DNA from: Fasciola hepatica
Lineage: Eukaryota; Platyhelminthes; Trematoda; Plagiorchiida; Fasciolidae
Direction: 5' to 3'
DNA length: 64,000 nt
NCBI GenBank assembly: GCA_948099385.1
Contig: CANUEZ040000151.1
Location: 3,976,001-4,040,000, forward strand
A model generated the notes under the pieces. It worked only from the letters and a program-made list of their open reading frames with translations, was not told the origin of the DNA and did no database searches. Each line of letters starts with the position of its first letter. Within the stretch, counting starts at the first letter, position 1. This document shows positions 24,377-36,440 of the stretch, in pieces. The position numbers and the translations under genes were made by a program.

Positions 24377-24605
24377 TAGGCACCTATTTGAAGCACCTGG
24401 AGTGCGAACGGATACTCTTCACTGAAGAGTCCACAAATGAATGACAGCTGTCACTCCTGTTAGTTATTCGTGTCCGGGTCACTGCTAACCCAACGAACAA
24501 CGAGACTGCGTGTGCAATGGCTCAAACTGATAGTAAGTAGTTTGTAAACGGGTGGATAAGAATTCCGGGAAGCACATGACCCGTAACGTTAAAGCTCCGA
24601 ATGTA
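24374..24605 (-). mobile_element. (TA)n-linked short element
   Basis: Read on the minus strand, 24374-24540 aligns block by block with the plus strand at 59266-59425. GTTGTTCGTTGGGTTAGC matches GTTATTCGTTGAGTCAGC, and TGGACTCTTCAGTGAAGAGT matches TGGACTCATCACTGGAGAGT. Both end in a TA microsatellite. On the opposite (plus) strand the same bases read CTGAAGAGTCC and, further on, GACAGCTGTC. That resembles a decayed hammerhead in which GAAA has become GACA. The segment 24545-24600 resembles the 3' side of the hammerhead unit at 59.1 kb. Confidence 0.5.
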
Positions 24606-27164
24606 ACTTCTCCAAGGAACTATCATTTCTGGCGGAAAAACCAGACAAGCTAAGAGAATTGGAAAGTAGTTTCTCATCGCATTAAAACAGAACTGTTCGA
24701 GCGCACGAAGCCATGTTTGGTGGAAATGGAAAGCAGATCCAGGGACAATGATGAACATGCTGCAAACAAACAAAGCAAAATACGACTATGGGGATTACCT
24801 TTTTTACTATAAGTCACTTTACGTGCAATTAAAGACACAGACTCCAAGTTCGTGTATGAAGAACGTCATCAACCCCGTGTGATAAACCCGTATTCTATCA
24901 GTTTGTATTTGGGCGCGCAACAGCTGGAATTGAACTGTAAAACACGAAATAAGAAAAGGTATCGATGTTTAAGTTACTACTCTAACTTGAGCAACGGAGT
25001 AATGGAACGTTCTTTGGTTACATGCTTCCCTACCACCTATGTCATTTGATTGTGGTGCTTGGGCCGCATCTGGTTTTCGACCAGAGGGCCCGAAAGTGAA
25101 TAGTCTAAAACAAATTCTCCCCAACTGCGGGTTTTCAACAAAATCATAGACCGGCTAGATAATTTGTAACAATAATAATATATAGCTTACATGGAATTAG
25201 ACTAGAGCAAAATACCGAAGAACAATTGAATAAGTATAACCCTTATTTATGTCTCTCAAAAACCGGCACTACCTAAAAATTTATAGTCTCCTCATTTAGG
25301 TAGCATACATTCCATCTCTCAGTATTGTTAGTGCGTGCTGGTGACTGCGATGCCGCCTCGATTGGTGACGAAAGGTATGCGGCCTAAAGGCCAGGCTCGG
25401 AATCTTATGTTAAGTCCGACGGTCAGCAACAAATATCCGTTTTCAAATTTAGTGACTGGTCATGTTCGCACAACAAAAATGCCCTCACAAAGTTGGCAAG
25501 ATGGCAAGTTGAACAAAAAACAAAAGGCTTAGAATCTGATTAAGTTTTTCCGCTGAAACAATAGTTAAAACTGGCCGCCTTCAGATTAAGTCTGAATGAC
25601 TTCACTTCAACGTCAAGCAGTTCCTCAGTAGTAGAAAAGCTCACCTCAAAGTTGATTGGATTCATAGGCCTAGAACACCGGAGATGTTTATGCTAAAGTT
25701 TATGATGACTTGGACTATTTTTCATCAATATAATTCCCCAAAGGGGCCGATTTTTAGCGTCATCCAAACTCAAAAGTCAATAGCAATCAAGATGTTGACT
25801 AAATAACCATGAATTTCGTTGTGCTCTTAAATCAATTTGTCTGGACAACTCTGAGTGGAAAAGCTGATTGACAGTAGGTGATCCAGGAAAGATAAGATTG
25901 TTTGTGCCTGAATGCAATTGACAGAATTTCAGTAGTTACTGGCATAACAATTTATCACTCACAGTCTGACAGTGCTAAGTGGAGGTTATTTTCACGACCA
26001 ACAATTGCCCTTCAGTGAAATGAATTATAGTGAGAGGGGGGGGCACTTGCTGCAGTGAGGGAAAAAATCGTTCCGAATGAATAACTGGACCGTGAAAGAG
26101 TTCGACTTAGATACAATAAGGTTACAGTTTTTCTGTTATTAGTTATCTAGCATAAAAGAAATTGATTGAAAGGACAGTGGTTTTTTGCCAAATGTTTGTT
26201 TTCCATCGGCAAAATTATTGTTCCTGCAAATATAAGCCACGGAAAACAAAACATACTTAAAAACGTCTGGGGAAAACCATCTGTAGCTGCGAGAAAGAAG
26301 AAGTGGTCCTTCAAATGAATCCATACGACTTCCAGCTGACAATTATTTCATATTATATGGCCAGACTTTGAGATAAAATAGTTTTTGTCGGGATTAGCTA
26401 GGCTGCTAACAAAAATGGCCATAAAAGGGTAAGAGGTGCAGCTCCTTACCAGCTAAATCAAATGATTGCAGTAAGTTAATTCAGCAGACCACAACCATGG
26501 TAGGCAGGTGTATATCAATATTCAACTTTGTACTGAACGTACCAGACGCTAGTAAGTCGTGGATTGGAGATCTCGAAGGGTTTTTAGCTACTTTACACCT
26601 TTTTGATTAACCCGTGCATGCGATGTGCTATCCTCATCCTGATGATTGAATTATGTAAAGAATTTTTTTCCTAAAATGCATTACTCAGATCTGTTTTTGT
26701 TGAAAAGTTAAATCAGTTATTTGGGGGCACAATCAGAAGCGATATTGCACAATTTAACCGACCGTCTGAGTTGAGATCCGATGTGGCGCACTATTCCACG
26801 AAACCTCGAGGGCAGTGTATCGGATTTCGTTAGTTCGTACGTTGGTCGATTTATAATGCAGTAGCAGAAGCGAACCTTTTATTCATGTAATCATAATAAA
26901 ACGAACGCCGTGTATATCGAACGAATGTACACGTAAGGTTCACTTCGAAATGACAAACAGATGCTCAAATAGCACGGCAGACAGAATGTTGATCTTTGTT
27001 GTGTTCATTCAGCATTTTCTTTTGGAACGGCATAGGCGTACTGTGCATCTGGGGGATAAAGTAGACTTTGTGATCATCGGTTTTTCGTGTACATCCTGAA
27101 ATCTTGTGGAACTTGGAGTTGGCCTCGTAGCTTCACACAATTTTCTTTTATACGCACTAAAAAA
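24606..27164. other. Anonymous sequence
   Basis: I found no gene or recognisable repeat in this 2.5-kb stretch. Open frames are all under 70 codons. Confidence 0.5.
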
Positions 27165-27350
27165 AGGTTATTTCTTAATAACACAGCGTAGTCGAAATCG
27201 TTGGTAGGTTGTCGACGTTTCGGTCACCACGGGTAACCTTTTTAAAGACTGGTCTTACAGCCGATTCGGCCTTGAAAAAGGTTACCCGTGGTGAACGAAA
27301 CGTCGACAACTTACCAACGTTTTCGACTACGCTGTGTTATTAAACAATAA
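27165..27350. repeat. Inverted repeat carrying PLE-end-like sequence
   Basis: Two arms of about 75-80 bp (27165-27245 and about 27272-27350) are reverse complements with only a few mismatches, around a spacer of about 26 bp. Each arm, read outward, contains GGTTACC, then CGTGGTGA, then CGAAACGTCGACAAC. GGTTACC and GGTGACC (left arm) can pair as a hairpin directly followed by GAAAC. That is the stem II/GAAA half of a PLE-type hammerhead. The CUGANGA half is decayed to CTTTAAA or CTTGAAA. Confidence 0.7.
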
Positions 27351-27634
27351 AATTCTACCATAAAATTTCACATGGCGCATCGATTATTCGATACACTCCG
27401 AACCGATTTCGGTTCTGACACAAAAACGTTATTTCTATCAAAATAAGATTTCATTTTTAAATCAACGTAGGATTCTAAATGAGATGTTTCCTTTAGTGTT
27501 TCAGTAGTGGATTTGTCGTACCAACCAAGGAATACTTTCTGACTTTTTCATATAGCTCATTGTTCCTTACTTTCTATATGCTGACGTGGTTCATATCGGT
27601 ATATTTTCCAGCGAGAATAGTACTGTGTTGAAAA

Positions 27635-27925
27635 CCAGTGCATCCATGGACTGCTGGTGGTGATCGAGTTATTGAGAACAATTACTTACTCTCTCCGAGG
27701 TTAGAGGCTCACCTTTGGCCATCACTAATCACTTCAGTGGTAGACAATAATTTATTTTGGTCCGTTTCGTTACCGCACTCGACCTATTTAGACCTCATGT
27801 GGTTCTCCATCACTCCAGATATCAGGGTCTCGTTACCGGCTTTCCTTCATAGTGCAATGGGCCTTTGATGTCAGGGGTATACCTCTTCCACTGAGCCAAT
27901 GCTCAAGCTTGTAATAAAAAACCAA
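27635..27925 (+). mobile_element. tRNA-derived SINE, family 1, copy 1
   Basis: The head GTGGTGATCGAGTTATTGAG and the B-box region CGAGGTTAGAGGCTC are followed by the family-1 body: CCTCATGTGGTTCTCCATCA, CGTTACCGGCTTTCCTTCAT, then GTGCAATGGGCCTTTGA and an A-rich tail. The same body occurs at 35.5, 36.2, 37.0, 39.8 and 63.0 kb (plus) and 49.8 kb (minus). Confidence 0.7.
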
Positions 27926-28597
27926 TTTTAAGGTGAAATTGCATTTTAATCAGCGAATTATAGGAGGATTTGGATAGCCGCTGCCGAGTTAAAACAGTAT
28001 GTGAAAGAGTGGATGACCTAAAATTAAAGATTCGGTGGAAAAAACTGACTTCTGGTTGCTGGTCTGATTCCTCTTTTCCACCAAACAAGTCATCGTCCAA
28101 ACTATGTTAAATTCTTTTCAATAAACACGAGAAGTAGACACTATTCAACCGTCGTTCGTATAAATGTACTCTTTTCGATTCTTTAAACCGACTGGGTTCA
28201 TCCACTAACCTTCATGGATTAATCTGCGCGGGAACTCTTTCATTCCCTAGTTGGCTCGTTTACGTGTAAGCACAGAGAGTGTCGCAACTGAGCCCACAAA
28301 TTTCAGTACTAAACGTATTATCTCTTTCTTTAAACACCGGTTCAGACCGTGAGAGTCATTTTGACTGGAATATAAAAGGTGTCAAATTATACCTGTGTAA
28401 TTCAAAAAGCTCCAACCTCTTGTCAACGAAAAACCCGACCCCTTGAAAAAATCCGACGAGGTATTCCTCCATGATGTGATGAAACTTTTGACATAAATAT
28501 CGTAAATCTCAATTTACAGACTTGTACTTCCTCGTGTCTCTAGTGCCCGCAACTTGCAGGCAGAGTTCGCTGATACGGGTTATCCTACGCGAGCACG

Positions 28598-28601
<4 letters not shown>
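27926..28601. other. Anonymous sequence
   Basis: I saw nothing recognisable here. Confidence 0.45.

Positions 28602-28645
<44 letters not shown>
28602..28645. repeat. (CA)n microsatellite
   Basis: A 44-bp perfect CA run. Confidence 0.95.
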
Positions 28646-28646
<1 letters not shown>

Positions 28647-28722
28647 CCACAAACCGACAGCGCACAGTCAGTCGGTCAAAGTCCAGACAATATTTGGTCA
28701 CGTGTATGCACATGAATCAGAT

Positions 28723-29268
28723 TCAACTGACCCACGGAGAGATGACAGTAAAATATGTACTGAGCCGAAGGAAGTATACGCACGGCCGCACGCCGGCATG
28801 ACAGATGCGGCAAGTATCCAAAATAAAATCAATCACTGGCAGGTAGTGCACTTCCTGTAATCGGAACAAACTTTTGGTGATACGGTCCATGTAGGATTTT
28901 TGAAGGTCATAGGTGAGAACCGCTGAATAAGTGAAATAATTCATCCGTTTATTTGTACCAGCTGACCCATTTGTAATCTTGAGACGGTTTTTGCCATTAT
29001 CGTTATGCATTGCAACTGAAATCAGTTGGGAGGCGATATTTGCTGTCGATTTTATGCCAAAGTGGAGTTCCTTCGACTTGCAAATGAGATAATTGTATGT
29101 AGAAGAAAGCAATGAAATCCATTGCGTGATGGCTGTTTCGTGTATTTTATGGTATAACACCAACCCAGTAGGTTGTGAACCTAGTGAGTTGACGATATGG
29201 AGCAAAATTTTCAGCGCCAATTCCCGGATAACTGCTGTGCCAAGATAAATCTGCATGATGTTGCGCAC
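28723..29268 (-). CDS. Longest unassigned ORF, possible exon
   Basis: The 181-codon frame is the longest in the window without a transposon match. The first two thirds look protein-like: IRELALKILLHIVNSLG and ITQWISLLSSTYNYLICKS could be helical repeats, and SKELHFGIKSTANIASQLI is amphipathic. A CAG acceptor-like site precedes ATTTATCTTGG at about 29253. Possible donors are weak (CTG/GTACAA near 28957). The last 40 codons look random. I do not recognise a family, and it is not clear that it is translated. Confidence 0.3.
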   Translation of the reverse strand: MRNIMQIYLGTAVIRELALKILLHIVNSLGSQPTGLVLYHKIHETAITQWISLLSSTYNYLICKSKELHFGIKSTANIASQLISVAMHNDNGKNRLKITNGSAGTNKRMNYFTYSAVLTYDLQKSYMDRITKSLFRLQEVHYLPVIDFILDTCRICHAGVRPCVYFLRLSTYFTVISPWVS

Positions 29269-29594
29269 GTATCGGCCTGTCTAAACAAACCCTTATAATA
29301 GGGATTTATTTTCGTATTTTGATGGTCTCAGGGGAGGTTATGGCAGAGATAATTACGGGGTAATAATGCATGTATTTAATAAACCTCAGATGTCTTTCAA
29401 AATAAGACAATTCCAATAATTCTTTTTCGTATTCAAGCCTAGAGGAAGGTTGCTCAATTCATTTTAGAAAACCATTAACTATGCCTTGGGTATGGTGGCG
29501 TTGGTTGCTATCTCCTAGTGGTAACCTCAATCGGGAATAATGAAAAAGAAAACAGTGTGAAAGGAGTTAGAAGAGAACTACAAATATGAGCACC

Positions 29595-29800
29595 AAGTGG
29601 ATCAAGAAAAATTGTGGATACAAGAGCGCCACCGATTGCGAAACTTGGCCGTATTCTCCAAAGTATCTAACCGTAGCGTGTGAGGGTCTCTTGCATCCCA
29701 CCCAGGAAGTCTACAAGGCTGATCAACGTATAAAGGAGTTAATAAGCCGACCTGCTCTCCTTCGTTTTCAGGAAAACAAACTCTGAAACACAAAGAGCTG
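29595..29800 (-). mobile_element. RTE-type 3' end fragment
   Basis: The minus-strand frame at 29793-29602 reads CRLPGWDARDPHTLRLDTL then FRNRWRSCIHNFS. This matches the very C-terminal signature of RTE-type polyproteins (LPGWGPRD, then a WR-type ending before the stop). Nothing upstream on the minus strand matches the RT, so this is a strongly 5'-truncated insertion, the usual fate of non-LTR copies. Confidence 0.65.
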
Positions 29801-32800
29801 GTGCATTTTTACCCATATTTTGATGAACAAACGCTTAGCCGTAGAAAACTGTACGATTTATCTGTGATATCTGAGGTACTTGTTGAGGCCTTGCAGCTAT
29901 TAGGGCATAAGTGGCGTCCGTGTTTGTTTTCATCCGGATGGGCCGATAACTCTTAACTCCCGTGCCTGACAGTTTATTTAAAAATCCATTGTATTGTTAC
30001 TCAGTCTATTTGTTACATCCCAGATCAAAGCGAGTCAAGCGATCGGGAGTCCAGAGAGGTTGACTGCCTGTGGACAGATGCTGAAACATAGCTTCATCCT
30101 CTTTTCATATATGTTGGTGACACATAGGTCGTCGGATTGTACTACTTCATTTCAGACTCGTTCCAGTTGGGTTACAAGAATGTTGTGGGACCATGGATAC
30201 ACTCATGAAGATATTCTAGTCAGTGTTTATTACAACATCCTCTTACCGCACCGTCTATGGACAATTATGCGGCCACGCGACAACATAAGGTATATATGAA
30301 GTTCAAACTAGCGGTATTATTTCATCTTGCTGTACGTCTTGTAACAACCAGCGACATAGTGCGACCCTTTTCAAGTATAACGTGTGCAAATCAAAGAATG
30401 ATCTACGAAACGGTTTTTTTTAATTGAGTTATCCAAAAAACTGTTTTCTTCTTATCCGTCCTTTTTTTCTTTTGCTGCCATACGCAGGAAACCGGCGCAG
30501 TCATTGTACTGGAATTGTAGTCACTCGACCGACTCAGTAATGGTTAACTTCCACGAAGAAACACGATTGTGGGCGGAGGATTACAAGAAGGGAAGGCGGG
30601 TTTAGGTCACTCAGCTCTTACCACTCAGAGCCAGACTGCACTTAGCTCGTTTCAAGTGTTCCGTCAGAAAAATGTGACATCAAGTAAACGACATTTTCTT
30701 ATGGATCGTAAAAGCTGCGGTATTGACTTGTTTGTGCACAGCATAGCGGTATGTCAAAAGTAGCCCACTATCTGCCCTCTTCGAATGGGTCACCGCCAGG
30801 GTGAACATTAATTAATGGATCTTGGGGGACAGATAAAACGGCTGAAAGGGAATAGGCGCCACTGTACACTCCTGAGCACGAACGTAAGAGCTACGAAAAA
30901 CACACGTTGACCTCAGCAGCGTCTCGAGTTGAGTAGCCCGGAACAAGAATGACCGGATTTGACCTAGTTTGGAGATGAAATGCCCGTAGCCAGCTAGAAG
31001 CTTTCTGTGCCACCGATTTAATTGTGTTTTGTTCAAGAAGGAAAGATTGCTGAGATTAAAAAAGAATGTCATTTATCCGGTGTATGGTTCTTGAGTTAAA
31101 TAGATCAAAAGTGCAACCGTTAGAAAACAAAGCTACTTGAGTTCACAAAAGTAGGAGAAATGCGACCATGGCTGAGGGAAAATTATGCAGTATACTCTTC
31201 ACTCATAACCATTTCGGACACTAGTCAGAGGTGCTCGCTGAAAGCACAAGAATAGTTCGATGGAAAAAACTGGATAGTTTAAAAATTCCATAAGCAGAAT
31301 ATCTGCTTTAACGTAAGACTTTAGTGTCCGGAAACACAACCATGTTACTGAACATTAAACCTTTATGTATAACATCTCACTCCAAATTGATTTGGCTCTG
31401 GCAGAATGGCTGCCTAATATAGTTCTGACAGAAATGAAAAGGAAAAGACGATAAAATTTTGTTAAAAGTCGAACACAGATAAACGACAGCCCGTGGGGAG
31501 AAACAATCACGGGTTCGTGCCGTGATATTCACCGACATCATCCCTACTTTTCATAAACGTAACCGGTTATTTATTTGGTTTTGGCTTCTACAAATCTACC
31601 TAGGTAATGAACAACTGGAACTTTAAAAGCCACTGAACAAAGACATTCATTTATCTGTTATCTGACAACACTTTTGTCACTTTCAGCAGGCACTGAGGAA
31701 ACCAGATGTTTCGTTCTAGCCGGTGCAGTATATAAGTTTCAAGTCGAGATCACAACAATCATTCGACTCTGTGAATTATCCACATAAGTGAGGAACCCTT
31801 TTTGTTACCAGAAACACTGTACTATTCAAAGATTTGTGAGTTACTCTGTGCGTGTGTTTTCAGTCGATTGACGATAGGAAGAAAATCAACCACGGCATTC
31901 TGTTGCCCAAAATGGAAGCAGTAATACACTTCAGAAGTGAAATCTTTTTGTGTCGTGATTTGAAGCTTGATAAACTCTAACAAACTTTTTTTTAAATCTA
32001 ACAACGGCATGTGTGAGTGTTACGGAAAATCAGTGACCGTTTCGGTTTCCACCAACTCAGTAGTCTATGCACGCTTATAACGCCTCGTTTCACTCGGATA
32101 ATCCTCCAGAGAGAAGAGAACTAACGGGTCCCGAACGCCCGTAAACACAAAAACACGTACATGTAATCAGACTCCTAGAAAGCCGGAACAGGTTTCTTCT
32201 AAACAGGGACCATTTGGGAGTGAGGGAGCTTTTCCCTAACCGTAGAAATTCGATTGAGATCGACAGGAATTATTGTATTCCATGCAATTGATACCTTATA
32301 TCAGTTCGAACAAATTCCAAGGTTTGCGGATTATCAGATTATCGCGCGAGCGTATAAGCCGGATTGACTGTCAGGTAGGATGGTATGGAGCTAATGAGAA
32401 AAAGAGTGGGAATTTGTCTTTTCATCGTGTCTATTATTGACTCTGGACGAAACTAAGCCATATCGGTTAGAGTTTGAGTGGATGGTCACTTGCACTGTCG
32501 CAAACACATTTGGTGCAATCGCCGCAAAGAAGTGCGAGCCCTGAGATTTTGGAATCGGGACGATTAGTACAATTTTCGGTCAGACTGACCCGCCCCAATG
32601 ATGAAGATACATGAAATAGACTGTATTCATTTAGCTATCTTCATGCTTCCGGAAGTTACCAGAAATACAGATGCATCGAAGCTATCTTAGTTCTACTTTT
32701 ACACGACTCACTAGTGCTCGAGGATATCACGGATGAACGGCGCCCATGCGTGGCGGTTGGATGCGAGCAAAGCCGAAATCGGGACTTAGTTTAGATTCCC

Positions 32801-33289
32801 GGACATTTTTCATTGAGCTCCAAATCTCCAACGATCCTCGTCCAAGTGTTTAGTTGACTCCCAAGATGAGAACGATATTTCGCACACAGCACATTTTGCT
32901 ACAGTCAGTGAACTTTATCCACTCCCGGAACCCTCACACACCGGAGCAGAGGAGTTTATGTCTACACGGCATTCTTGCTGCGCTCGCACTATTATATTTC
33001 GGCAAACTGTACAAGGTAGAGTTTTCACATTCCAACGGGCAATGTGTCTCTCTTTACGACAGTAGCGGATTCCAGTTCGCTGTTTTGTAACCTCGGCCGA
33101 TGGGAATCGAAGAGCTTCGCTTAGCGTGAATGCCGTACAGTGATTAGAGAGCATGAGATTACAACAGTCCGTGCGGGGTCATGGGAATCATGGCTACGTA
33201 GAGGTGGTCACAGCAACGATACCCGATAGCCCAGTCCGGCCTATTCTGTTCCAGGAGGCATCACTAGCCTTTTTGCATCACCTCCAGTT
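29801..33289. other. Anonymous sequence
   Basis: I saw no supported gene, RNA or repeat in this 3.5-kb stretch. Open frames stay under about 100 codons and show no family motifs. Confidence 0.45.
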
Positions 33290-34500
33290 GGCTCCCTCTG
33301 AATGAAGTATATTCGTCATTTGTATGGTTGCCCGTTGTAGTTGCTTCGTCACCATCAGGATCTGCATACAGCGTTAAACAGAAGGGCAAGCCTAACTGAT
33401 CACTACCCTTCTCCCCGCATTGCACGTAGAAATAATAAGAGCAAGTGTAAAATATGGGCAGGAAGTGGACCTTTAGGAGTGGGAAAAAGAAACAAGGATC
33501 ACAGCCTAACTGTACAAACGCATGTTGACCAATTACTGTGATTCGACAGAACGTGACAGCACGATCACCACTGTTCAGGATTCGCTGCCTTCCTTGAATG
33601 TATTTAGCTAACTCTTGGACCACAAACACGAAAACGCGAAGCACCTACTTTTTCTAAGTTCGGTGTACATTTTCTCATTCCTCGCTGCCACGTCATCTGT
33701 TGACTTCCACATGGTTTTTTCCACTCCTGAGGAGGAACGGAGAATAGGACACGGTATGTCAGACGTGTGGTTGCCATACACAACACGTGCCCCAACCAAA
33801 GAAGTCTGCTAAGCTCGATACGCTGTGATAGAATATTCTCTGAACTAGTACCCAGTATTTGATTACCGATCTAATCATTGCTCACCCGGTCATTTCATCC
33901 AATCTTAGCGATACTACACAAACATAGGTGGTACAAAACCTCAAGACGACGAACATCTTCCGCAAGCTCACTGCATGGCTCACAACCATACGACAACACT
34001 GAACACACCTCGGCACATTACACAAGACCTTTCAACTTCAGCGAAATATCAGATCGAAGTCACAAGCGTTTCAGATCGGGGTACGCCACTCGAGCTTTCG
34101 ATATACGCGTGCTCACCTCGGCTACAGTGCTCCCATCCGTCATCGCGCTGCTGCCGATGCAAATGAAGCGGTGGACAGTTTCCAAGGAGGAAGTTGGTCA
34201 GAACTGGAGACTTCCTCACATTTTAGTAATCGGACACTCAACTCTACTTCCACTTCCGATGGGGGCCCGAGTGATACTCCCCAAGGAATCGCAGTTGTTG
34301 GCAAAGGAGTACTTGCATTAGCGCACGCCCAGCTAAAATGCTCCTTGAAGTATTCGGCCCGACGGTCGAGCCTTCGCCCTTCGTCATGAATAGGTTCTCC
34401 ATTTCTATAACATATCGTTTCACTGTCCGGGGTTCGCTGTCCACCGGCGTCGAGAATAAGTTTTAACAGTCTTTGCTTATTAGCTGAAGCAGCTGCTACC
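33290..34500 (-). mobile_element. RTE-clade retrotransposon, copy C (RT deleted)
   Basis: The minus strand has the RTE C-terminal region, visible as MGHVLCMATTRLTYRVLFS, QQMTWQRGMRKCTPNLEKVG and SRFRVCGPR, aligned with copies A and B but clearly more diverged. At about 34165-34230 the sequence jumps directly to the linker that lies upstream of the RT in copy B (block CCCCAAGGAATCGCAGTTG against CACCCAAGGAATTGCACTTG). About 1 kb holding the RT palm is therefore missing. Similarity fades near 34500. Confidence 0.75.
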
Positions 34501-35357
34501 TGTACCTGTAGCGATTCATGTTGAAACTTAGTATAGTAGTTAGACTGTTACTTGCAGGGTGCACTTTCTCCCATTTATATGAAGATGCTATCAGTGGAAC
34601 TACAATTCTGACGCCGCATTGTTTCGCGCTGGTCCACAGAATGATAAGCATGCTTGTCAATATTTCTCGAGTAGCCCATAACTCTAAAGTGACAACAGCA
34701 GTAAATGAAGAAAAAAGTGATTGGTTCTTCATAACATGGTCTTTGCCACACATGGGAAAACTTCGTCGATCTTCAAGGCTTGTCAACTTTCTGAACCTTG
34801 TCAATCCGTCTACACCTGGGGACTGTGAAAACGCAACTGTCCGACCCAGCCATTCAGACAACTTTCTGAAACGACAATGAATATCCGCGGGTGAGTAGTT
34901 TGATGTTTGTCAGCCAGAAACATTGCCATGCTTATTATTCATTCGTTTAACCGGGAGTTAATTCAGTTTTTCAACTCGGTCACGAATGCACTCACTCAGC
35001 CGGTCAGACAGTCATTCGCTCGCTCGCACGGATGTCTGTGTGTGTGCGTATGAAGACGATCAATCATGTCATTCTTCATGCAGGTTTATTGCCAATTGTC
35101 ATTCGTGAGGTGAAACGAGCGGAACACAGCAACGTCCGTGTCACACCCGTTGGGACGACACGGAGAAAAATGACGACAACAGAAATCACCAGCAGATATG
35201 GGAAGTTTGTGCATCTGTCGCCATCTCTTAATGGACTAACCGCATGAGTAAGATAACAGTCGGATTCTATTCTGCCAGATGAATTGGGAACAACTAGTGA
35301 CCTGCCTGAAAACTCTCGACGCGATATAGAACTGGACACAAGGAGTTTTGCGTGCAT

Positions 35358-35359
<2 letters not shown>
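34501..35359. other. Anonymous sequence
   Basis: Both strands have roughly 120-codon open frames at 34496-34880, which overlap as mirror ORFs with no recognisable motifs. I assign no gene. Confidence 0.4.

Positions 35360-35423
<64 letters not shown>
35360..35423. repeat. (TA)n microsatellite
   Basis: A perfect 64-bp TA run. It creates spurious Ile-Tyr ORFs on both strands. Confidence 0.95.
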
Positions 35424-35426
<3 letters not shown>

Positions 35427-35484
35427 ATCAATATTGGAAGTAAGCAGTCTGAAAACCTCAATTTTCAAGGATGATTATTATTTA

Positions 35485-35750
35485 AAAAAGTACTCTTTTA
35501 GAGCATTTGCTTACCACTTCGGAAGTCAGAGGGTCGGATTCCCTCCATCACAGGTTACTTCGGTGGTAGTCAGTAACCCACCGTCTTCCGGCTCATATCC
35601 CCACCTGACTTATTGAGATCCGATGTGGTTCTCCACTCCAAGTCTCAATCTGGTTACCGGTTATCCTTAATAGTGTCGTGGGTCTTTGGGGCTGCGGAGT
35701 GTACCCCTTCTGTTGCACTCACGCGCAAGCACATAATGTAAAAAACCAAA
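35485..35750 (+). mobile_element. tRNA-derived SINE, family 1, copy 2
   Basis: The B-box region GGGTCGGATTCCC is close to the Pol III consensus. The body follows family 1: GATCCGATGTGGTTCTCCAC, GGTTACCGGTTATCCTTAAT, GGTCTTTGGGGCTGCGGAGT, then GCGCAAGCACATAATG with an A-rich tail. Of the plus-strand copies this one is the easiest to read. Confidence 0.75.
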
Positions 35751-36214
35751 CATTTCCCTTGAAATTCACCTTGATTTAAGGTTTTCAAGTTCAGCTAAGC
35801 TTCAGTGCAGGGGAGACAATAGCTTTTTCAGTCACGGGCTCAAAAATTACTGGGAATTAGGAAGCACCTTCGATTCAAACAACGACTTTCATCGATAAAA
35901 CGCAAAAAGCCCTAAACGGTGGACTTAAAGCTAAGGTCAGAAAACTCGCCTAGCTGTGCCGTTAATCGGAAGCAGTGATAAAAGAAACTCTCGTATTTTG
36001 TTAGTTTATAATGAATATCAGTCGAATACTACTGACAAACCGGTTTCCAATGAGAGTGGTTCTATTTAGGAACTCAATTTTTTGTTACGCACAAGTCCTT
36101 GGAGTGCACTACCTATGAACAAATTTCAAAGGAAAAAGCACACTTTTCCCGAAAATGACAAGACCAAGTTTAAAGTCCCCATAGGTTGGATGAAGAACGT
36201 AAGCTTAAAGGCTG

Positions 36215-36440
36215 AACCCGTAGTGGTCTAGTGGTATACACCTCTGAAGAACAAGTTAAAAAAACACGCTTACGCTCGACCAGAGCTATTCGCTCTCGCA
36301 GACACGTTAGCGCACCTGGAGTGGTTATCAAATCGAAGTCGCACAGCCATGATTGCAGGCTGTCCGTAATAGTACGGTGGGTCTTGGAGGCCGCGGAGTA
36401 TGCCCTACCTTTACACTCATGTGCAGACATGGAATAAAAA
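36215..36440 (+). mobile_element. tRNA-derived SINE, family 1, copy 3
   Basis: The head GTAGTGGTCTAGTGGTATAC is tRNA-like (A box). The 3' part GGTGGGTCTTGGAGGCCGCG, followed by CATGTGCAGACATGGAATAA, matches family 1. The middle is rearranged relative to copy 2. Confidence 0.65.

Noticed and set aside
28522..28860. 112-codon plus-strand ORF with a Thr-His run
   Set aside because: Most of it reads the (CA)n microsatellite at 28602-28645; no family motif outside it.
34496..34880. Overlapping 120-codon ORFs on both strands
   Set aside because: Mirror ORFs with no motif on either strand and no splice pair; treated as chance.
35076..35616. ORFs with long Ile-Tyr runs on both strands
   Set aside because: They are readings of the (TA)n microsatellite at 35360-35423. 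The same applies to 58996-59334 and 59412-59651.
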